Position numbers and translations under genes: made by a program
NCBI GenBank assembly: GCA_003697135.1
Contig: RFGC01000005.1
Coordinates: forward strand, 52,531-116,530
DNA: 64,000 bases
Direction: 5' to 3'
Source: Acidobacteriota bacterium
GTDB lineage: Bacteria; Acidobacteriota; Blastocatellia; Pyrinomonadales; Pyrinomonadaceae
Notes under the pieces: model-generated
What the model was told of the DNA's origin: nothing
Seen by the model: the letters and a program-made list of their open reading frames with translations, nothing else
Databases searched by the model: none
Shown: positions 61,420 through 64,000 of the stretch, in pieces
How the letters are laid out: every line of letters starts with the position of its first letter
Numbering within the stretch: the first letter of the stretch is position 1

Positions 61420-62327
61420 TTTCTCTTGAATCCGCTCACAGTAACGGGAGGCTCTGAAACTCGAATATTTGTTAAACCATTTTCTTCAAACCACTGGAAA
61501 ACTTCTGGGTATGTATGATGCCATTGATATTTCGGCGAATACCAATCAAAAGTGTCTAGCACTCTCCATTTCCAGTTTTTGTGTTCGGCTATATGCCAGA
61601 GCCTGCCCGTGAATACCCTCAGAATTGGAACTCGATTCAGATAATAATAAGGCACAGCCATCCAGCTTATTCCGTAGAGAACCTTTTTGGGAAGTTTCCA
61701 CGAAAAACGCCTGTAGAATTTTGAGAGTTTCATTCTGGTGGTATCATCATTGTAAGCATGGTAGAGCCATATCACTATAAAACCGCCAGGCTTGAGAAAC
61801 GGGATCAAAGCTTCAAAGGCTTTCCTAGTGTTAGGCGTATGATGAAGGACACCTATGCTGAAAATCACGTCGAAAGTTTCTTCTGCAAATGGCAGATTCA
61901 TTATATCAGCTTGAATGATTTTGACTCCTCTAGATGAAAGATTTTCGTAGCTTGCTTCCACTGCTGAGCTTAAATCAACACCTACGACTTTAGCTCCCCA
62001 ACGACTGACAACATCAGAATAGCGTCCGGCACCACAGCCAGCATCTAACACCAGTTTGCCCTCAACCAATTCAGGTGTTAAACCTATCTGTCTTAAAAAG
62101 TTTTCAGAAGGCTTTTCTTTTTCATTGTCAAATTGGGTTCGCTTGTGTTTATTCCATTGAAAACCGAAGTTTTCAACGTAAAACTCACTGTTTACAAATC
62201 TAGGTATTCCTCGGATAACCGGATATTTGACACTGCATTTTTTGCATTCCAAATCTTTCGTCAACTCCGATTTGCAGTTAGGACATCTGAGGATGTTTAT
62301 CAAGTCGAAATCTTCTTTTGTTTGCAT
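61416..62327 (-). CDS. SAM methyltransferase with a Trm112-like zinc ribbon
   Basis: A 303-residue methyltransferase. An N-terminal zinc ribbon (CPNCKSELTKDLECKKC, about 15-31) precedes the class I fold, with motif I VLDAGCGAGRYSDVV (about 92-106), VVGVDLSS, and motif IV region VIFSIGVLHHTPN. Such two-part proteins occur in sugar and O-antigen clusters. It is the first gene of the operon with two glycosyltransferases and probably methylates a glycan or lipid intermediate. Confidence 0.85.
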   Translation of the reverse strand: MQTKEDFDLINILRCPNCKSELTKDLECKKCSVKYPVIRGIPRFVNSEFYVENFGFQWNKHKRTQFDNEKEKPSENFLRQIGLTPELVEGKLVLDAGCGAGRYSDVVSRWGAKVVGVDLSSAVEASYENLSSRGVKIIQADIMNLPFAEETFDVIFSIGVLHHTPNTRKAFEALIPFLKPGGFIVIWLYHAYNDDTTRMKLSKFYRRFSWKLPKKVLYGISWMAVPYYYLNRVPILRVFTGRLWHIAEHKNWKWRVLDTFDWYSPKYQWHHTYPEVFQWFEENGLTNIRVSEPPVTVSGFKRK

Positions 62328-62512
62328 AACGAAATCAGGTTGTTACAAATTGAAATAAGCAAATTCACCTTCGATAAGGGCTTTTTGCTTTATGAGACTG
62401 GCAGAAACTTTGAACAAACCAAGTCGCACTCATAAAAATATACAACCTCAGATACCTTTTTCTCAAGTTTCTGAATATGCAAGGCATGAGGTAAAGCTTA
62501 ACTTGCCGATAT
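62328..62512. other. Divergent intergenic region without a gene
   Basis: The first 185 bases of a 450-base gap between the methyltransferase and the beta-helix gene. I see no gene. No strong minus-strand promoter for the polysaccharide operon is evident. Confidence 0.4.
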
Positions 62513-62525
62513 GCGTCTGATAACG
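62513..62525 (+). repeat. Single copy of the 13-bp repeat
   Basis: Exact GCGTCTGATAACG, plus strand, the last copy in the window. Confidence 0.85.
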
Positions 62526-62586
62526 CCTTGGTTGAGGGGATAGGCCCTTGTTTTGAGAGGATATTGCCAACCTGGGTGACAAAAGT

Positions 62587-62616
62587 TTGACAAATTTAGA
62601 ACATCGGATTTAGAAT
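62587..62616 (+). promoter_or_regulatory. Promoter of the beta-helix protein gene
   Basis: TTGACA (62587-62592), an 18-base spacer and TAGAAT (62611-62616). Transcription would start near 62623, giving a leader of about 155 bases before the ATG at 62780. Confidence 0.6.
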
Positions 62617-62779
62617 TCTTATAACATCAAAGGAAGGTTTAGTAGTGATTTGCCATCCGTATTTTAGATGCATTTCCTTCTCGACTTTCCTTGATTACTT
62701 TCGAGCAGTGGGCTGGCTTTTATGAACGTTTGAAAATCAGATAGCTTCATTTAATTTTTGCTTTTTCAAAGGAGATTCT

Positions 62780-64000
62780 ATGAGGTCGGTGAGAATCCTG
62801 AGGATAGCGGTTGCTGTGGTAGTATATTTTTTGTTTGTAGTCTCTGTTAAAAGTGCAACCTACACGGTCACGAAAACAGCCGATACAAGCGATGGAACAT
62901 GTGACTCTGACTGCAGTCTTCGGGAGGCGATAGCGGCGGCGAATGCGTCACCACAAAACGACATAATCAACTTCAACATACCGACAACTGATTCGGGTTG
63001 TTCTGGCGGAGTTTGCGTGATTACTTTAAGTAGTCAGCTCACAATCAACTCTGCTTCATCGTCAGGCAATCTGATAATTAGAAACATAGGTGGAAGCCAG
63101 AAGATAGAGATTTCAGGTGGCAATGCTGTCAGAGTCTTTGAAGTAGCCAGTGGAGGGAATCTCACCATCAACAGTCTGACTATTAAGAATGGCTCTGCTT
63201 CTGGTGGTTTCGGTGGAGGAATTTTGAATAATGGCACGTTGACGGTTTTTAGTTCAACCATCACCGGCAACTCCAGTAGCGGTGGAGGTGGGATTGCTAA
63301 TTCTAACGGGACTACTGCCTTTATTGTCAACTCAACCATCAGTGGCAACAGTGCTGGAAATAGTGGAGGAATCTTCAATATGGGTGGGGCGACGTTAACT
63401 TTGGTTAACTCTACGATTGTTAACAACACTGCATCAAGCCTTACTGGTGGAGGAGGAGTGTGGAACGTTGGGACGGCGAATGCCAGAAACACGATTATTG
63501 CCAATAACAGTGCAAGCTCAGGACCTGATTTCAAAGGCACTCTCACGTCACAAGGCTACAATTTGATAGGAAACACTACTGACACAACAATCATAGGCGA
63601 CACCACAGGAAACATTTTGAATCAGGACCCGAAATTAGCGCCGCTTGGAGATTACGGAGGTCTGACGAAGACTCATGCGCTCTTGCTGGGTTCGCCAGCT
63701 TTGAATGCAGGAAACAACTCTTTGGCAACTGATCCGACGACATTTGGGATTCAACTAGCAACAGACCAGAGAGAAGCAACGAGGATCGCTGGAGGGACAG
63801 TTGACATTGGAGCTTATGAGCAGAGATATGGAGTAGTTACAAACACGAATGACAGTGGTGCGGGTAGTTTGAGAAATGAAGCTACATCACAGTTTGGAGG
63901 ATTGATAAGTTTCAACATTTCAGGTTGTCCAGGAGGCACTTGCGTCATCACGCTTTCGAGTCAAATAACCATCAATCGAGTTGTTATTCTGACAAACGAA
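62780..64000 (+). CDS. CSLREA-type secreted beta-helix protein (5' part)
   Basis: The first 407 codons of a secreted surface protein that runs off the window. A signal peptide covers about 1-25. The CSLREA motif follows at about 46-51 within CDSDCSLREAIAAANA, then Gly/Asn/Ser-rich turns (LTINSLTIKNGSASGG; STITGNSSSGGGGI) of a right-handed parallel beta-helix. A second block ends in DQREATRIAGGTVDIGAYE, typical of choice-of-anchor Q proteins. After residue about 355 a second unit starts with TNTNDSGAGSLRNE, so the domain repeats. AAAGGAG lies 5 bases before the ATG. FG-GAP or adhesin-like modules may follow beyond the edge. Confidence 0.85.
   Translation, partial: MRSVRILRIAVAVVVYFLFVVSVKSATYTVTKTADTSDGTCDSDCSLREAIAAANASPQNDIINFNIPTTDSGCSGGVCVITLSSQLTINSASSSGNLIIRNIGGSQKIEISGGNAVRVFEVASGGNLTINSLTIKNGSASGGFGGGILNNGTLTVFSSTITGNSSSGGGGIANSNGTTAFIVNSTISGNSAGNSGGIFNMGGATLTLVNSTIVNNTASSLTGGGGVWNVGTANARNTIIANNSASSGPDFKGTLTSQGYNLIGNTTDTTIIGDTTGNILNQDPKLAPLGDYGGLTKTHALLLGSPALNAGNNSLATDPTTFGIQLATDQREATRIAGGTVDIGAYEQRYGVVTNTNDSGAGSLRNEATSQFGGLISFNISGCPGGTCVITLSSQITINRVVILTNE

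Noticed and set aside
38698..62525. The repeat as a Neisseria-type DNA uptake sequence
   Set aside because: Only the 7-mer CGTCTGA is shared, the copies are few and clustered, and the organism appears unrelated. Kept only as a remark.

Overview
The window is a gene-dense, AT-rich stretch (roughly 40% G+C by eye) of a Gram-negative bacterial chromosome. A few traits together suggest an Acidobacteriota-like organism, perhaps of the Blastocatellia type. They are an M36 metallopeptidase with a C-terminal run of FG-GAP repeats, an S46 dipeptidyl-peptidase, a CSLREA-type beta-helix surface protein, a PEGA plus OmpA envelope protein, system II cytochrome c maturation (ResB/CcsA), HPr kinase beside rpoN, and a bacterial NurA. 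That placement is an inference from gene content, not from a marker gene.

Layout. Positions 0.2-3.4 kb hold the minus-strand rpoN-hpf-hprK operon. A MoxR ATPase/DUF58 pair follows (3.5-6.0 kb), then a DUF2520 reductase and an OmpA/PEGA protein on the minus strand. Facing strong promoters separate these from a 1360-residue secreted M36 peptidase (8.4-12.5 kb) that ends in two tandem hairpins. ppk1, an S46 peptidase, birA, glnE, a CrtC-like protein and TPR proteins lead to resB-ccsA (to 27.0 kb), then nadD-rsfS. From 35.3 kb back to 28.3 kb a minus-strand run carries a chelatase-type AAA+ ATPase, its VWA partner, the nuclease NurA, a zinc-ribbon membrane protein, a possible HAS-barrel protein and two secreted proteins. 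hisIE, an Mre11/SbcD-like nuclease, a LON-domain protein and a peroxiredoxin follow on the plus strand.

From 38.7 kb the texture changes. An exact 13-bp word, GCGTCTGATAACG, appears 11 times. All copies are on the plus strand, all lie between genes, and always after a pyrimidine: five spaced copies at 38.7-38.9 kb, pairs at 43.1 and 47.3 kb, and singles at 50.07 and 62.5 kb. The two pairs bracket a 4.2-kb block with a solitary AAA_21-type ATPase of higher G+C, a hydantoinase-B gene and an isochorismatase-type amidohydrolase. A short piece of hydantoinase-B-like sequence lies beside one pair. Around these are ordinary genes: accA, a DMT transporter, a CapD/WbpM-like sugar dehydratase, a family-39 glycosyltransferase, a Gfo/Idh/MocA oxidoreductase, tRNA-Ser(UGA), fumarylacetoacetase, a PIN protein, a double-retropepsin protein, Ogg2, a PLP-dependent dehydratase and folP.

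The right end has an acyl-CoA dehydrogenase under a FadR-like palindromic operator. A polysaccharide gene set follows (methyltransferase, glycosyltransferase, and a second glycosyltransferase broken by a one-base frameshift). The start of a CSLREA/beta-helix protein runs off the window. I could not run searches, so family names rest on motifs I can read. The 13-bp repeat is the strongest candidate for something undescribed.
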